Made by a program: the position numbers and the translations under genes
The notes under the pieces: generated by a model
Database searches by the model: none
Told to the model about the DNA's origin: nothing
The model's input: only the letters and a program-made list of their open reading frames with translations
In this document: piece after piece, positions 61,931 through 64,000 of the stretch
Position numbering within the stretch: position 1 is the stretch's first letter
Layout: each line of letters starts with the position of its first letter
Source: Mesostigma viride
Lineage: Eukaryota > Streptophyta > Mesostigmatophyceae > Mesostigmatales > Mesostigmataceae
Direction of reading: 5' to 3'
DNA length: 64,000 nucleotides
NCBI GenBank assembly: GCA_009746045.1
Contig: RPFO01000130.1
Coordinates: 186,001-250,000, forward strand

Positions 61931-64000
61931 ATCCAGCCGAAACCCACATTTGAAGCAATAAAGATTCCCACGTTCACGTGAATACATGCACAGACTCACG
62001 TCCATCCGTGCAGCATGAGCAGTTTCCCCACTTAATCTCGTGCTGAGCTCAATAAGCCGCCGCTACCCCCCTCCGGCTTATGCCTTCAACCGTTACAGCA
62101 TTAACCCGCATCTCCGAGCTGGGCACCAGTCCGACACGGACAAATCCGCTTGCACCACCTGGGGCAGGTCGGCTGTACTGTTTGGGCGGAGCAAGAAAAT
62201 TCTCTTCGCCCATAACAGCCGGTGCCCATTGGCCCAATGTTGAGGTCCACACCTCGACAACACCGAGCATCTCGCCGGCCCCCACTGCGCGTGACTATCG
62301 CAATTTAATCCCAGCCGCCCCCCCGCGGGGAGGCCGGGAGCTCCACTTAAGTTTCACACCAGCTGCCATGGCTGGTATTCGTCACCGCCGTCAATGGATT
62401 CAAGCTGAAAAAGGACCTCGCCACACCCACTCCACTCCACTACGTACACAGGCCTACTCTAGCGCCGCGCCACAAGAGGTATGTTGACCCCACCCCTTGG
62501 TCATGGCCTGGCGCCGCGCCCCTTCCCCTATGTCCACTACCATGCAGTGTGGCAATACAGCGGCCAGACAGCCCCCTTCCGCTGTGGGTCACATATGAAG
62601 TGAGCATAGCTCAGAGAAATACCCAAAGGCTTACAAGGTCTAAACATAATTATTCAACGCCATCTCTTCACCCCCCCCAATACGCGACCAACAGGATGCT
62701 GACCCTTCTTTAGTTCACTATAGAGGACTAGATCATAAACATGGACCAAACAATATTCTTTGCCCGAAAATTCCCTACGCATCTAATGGAAGGATTTAAT
62801 TCTCCTGCGAACTAATGTAAAAAAAGTACCTAAAAATAAATGAAAAGCAGGCTACATACGAAAAAGGCACTCATAATTGAAAAAGTCAGATAACCTTGCA
62901 GGGCTTCATCAATCCTATACATTATGCCTTGGCAACGGCCAATTGGCCTCGTTGTCCTCGGCTGCTGGGTTTAATACCACATTACGTAACATCGCCAAGC
63001 AGACAAAGGGCGCGGCAGGTCTGGCACTTGGGCATAACAACGGGCTGCGAAGGATTCCACGGATTCTAAAGCATATCTGTGAGCAGACCTGAACTTGACT
63101 TTGTAGATTTCTAGTATCTAGTACCTACTTGGTCAGCTAGCCTTTCAGTTGCATTCCGTGTGAGGAGGTACCTAAGTAGAGGGCTATGTGCAGGCCCGGC
63201 GCGGCCAACCTGTGGCCTAGGCACGCATCAATTGACCTGTCTGACGCATGACGACTTGATCCGAGTCAGACATCTGAGGTGAGGGTAAGTCTCAACGCGT
63301 CAACGTCTGACGGGTCAACGGTTGATGCACGCATCCCACCACTAGAAACACTAGCGCGGATGTTTAATGACACGGAAGCGCAAGCCAACCTTAGCAATAA
63401 CCCGACCAAAGACATGTGCCGGTGTTGCATTATGCCTGCTCTCCCACTCCTAATGCATAGTGAGGAACAACAGAAAAGATTTACTACAGTATGTGTTGGA
63501 CAAGGCCGGGCTAACTATGAGACACATTTCAAGAAAACAAAGCAGCAGAAAGCTGCTGGCAGCGCGTCACCCCCCTTCTATCGGTGGGGCGGGTGGGAGG
63601 GAAAATGAATGAAGGTCCGGGCAAACCGCCGGCGGCTATATATCAGCACATCTTTACCAGCTCGTTGACACTAAACCCTTTAAGTGGTACATTTCGACGC
63701 ATCCCCAGCAGATGCCACCACCGTGGCAAAAGTTCAAGTCCCGGGGCATCGTCCAGGGCATTCCTTCCAACTGCAGATACTATGGCCTGCCAGTCCTAAC
63801 ATTGTACTAGCACTGCTAACTTTCTACTAGCCGTATTTGCTGTGAACATCAATTTGCTGTGTACATCAGAGGGCCCTCTTATGTATATTGCCGACCCTGG
63901 GATTACCCCCCCAGGCCCCCAGGTAAATCTTTGCAACGCTAAGCAACAATTTGAACTAATTGTAATAGGACTATACTAGTTTGTACGAGCTTCCTACTAG
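61931..64000. other. No gene recognised
   Basis: Short open frames only (for example 62080-62487 and 63279-63608), without recognisable domains or splice patterns. A short inverted motif, GACTTGATCCGAGTC, lies near 63252. Confidence 0.4.

Overview
The window reads as nuclear DNA of a green alga (chlorophyte). I cannot name the species. The pointers are spliced genes with GT-AG introns, a proline-rich extracellular linker, plant-type leucine-rich repeats (LRRs), algal retrotransposons (copia, Ty3 with a PHD finger, L1-like LINEs) and very abundant mini- and microsatellites. I see no operons, rRNA, convincing tRNA, CRISPR array or prokaryotic signal.

Region 1 (1-30351) is a nest of mobile elements lying between two long inverted arms. 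Each arm is a 35-bp C-rich minisatellite plus about 1.57 kb of matched sequence (1-2395 and 28285-30351, opposite orientations). Between the arms lie: a near-complete L1-like LINE on the + strand (about 2790-17716); a copia-type LTR element on the - strand (3549-13310) inserted in the LINE's ORF1 with a 5-bp target duplication; two 5'-truncated LINE pieces inside the copia element; a chimeric block of LINE RT fragments joined to a 5'-truncated Ty3 element (18818-21384 and on); and a second LINE on the - strand (28055 to about 24600), broken by two ORF1-only elements and a tail-only insertion. These LINEs end in (TTAA)n tails, often after a small covarying hairpin.

Region 2 (about 30880-55603, - strand) holds what I read as one very large gene. 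Its exons run from high to low coordinate: at least seven 72-nt phase-2 exons each coding one LRR, an LRR C-terminal cap, a cysteine-rich exon, a Pro-rich linker with an extracellular alpha/beta domain, a bacterial-Ig-like domain, a polytopic membrane region resembling TRP-like channels, and a Ser/Thr-rich cytosolic tail. Splice phases agree at most junctions. All frameshifts inside these exons fall in G/C homopolymer runs, which suggests consensus errors rather than decay. The start codon and signal peptide were not found. Introns hold microsatellites, foldback elements and minisatellites, and the 3' end runs into a 92-bp tandem array that carries its own donor and acceptor sites.

Region 3 (55604-64000) has no gene I can support. 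It is dominated by a 4.2-kb array of a 44-bp repeat (about 57735-61930).
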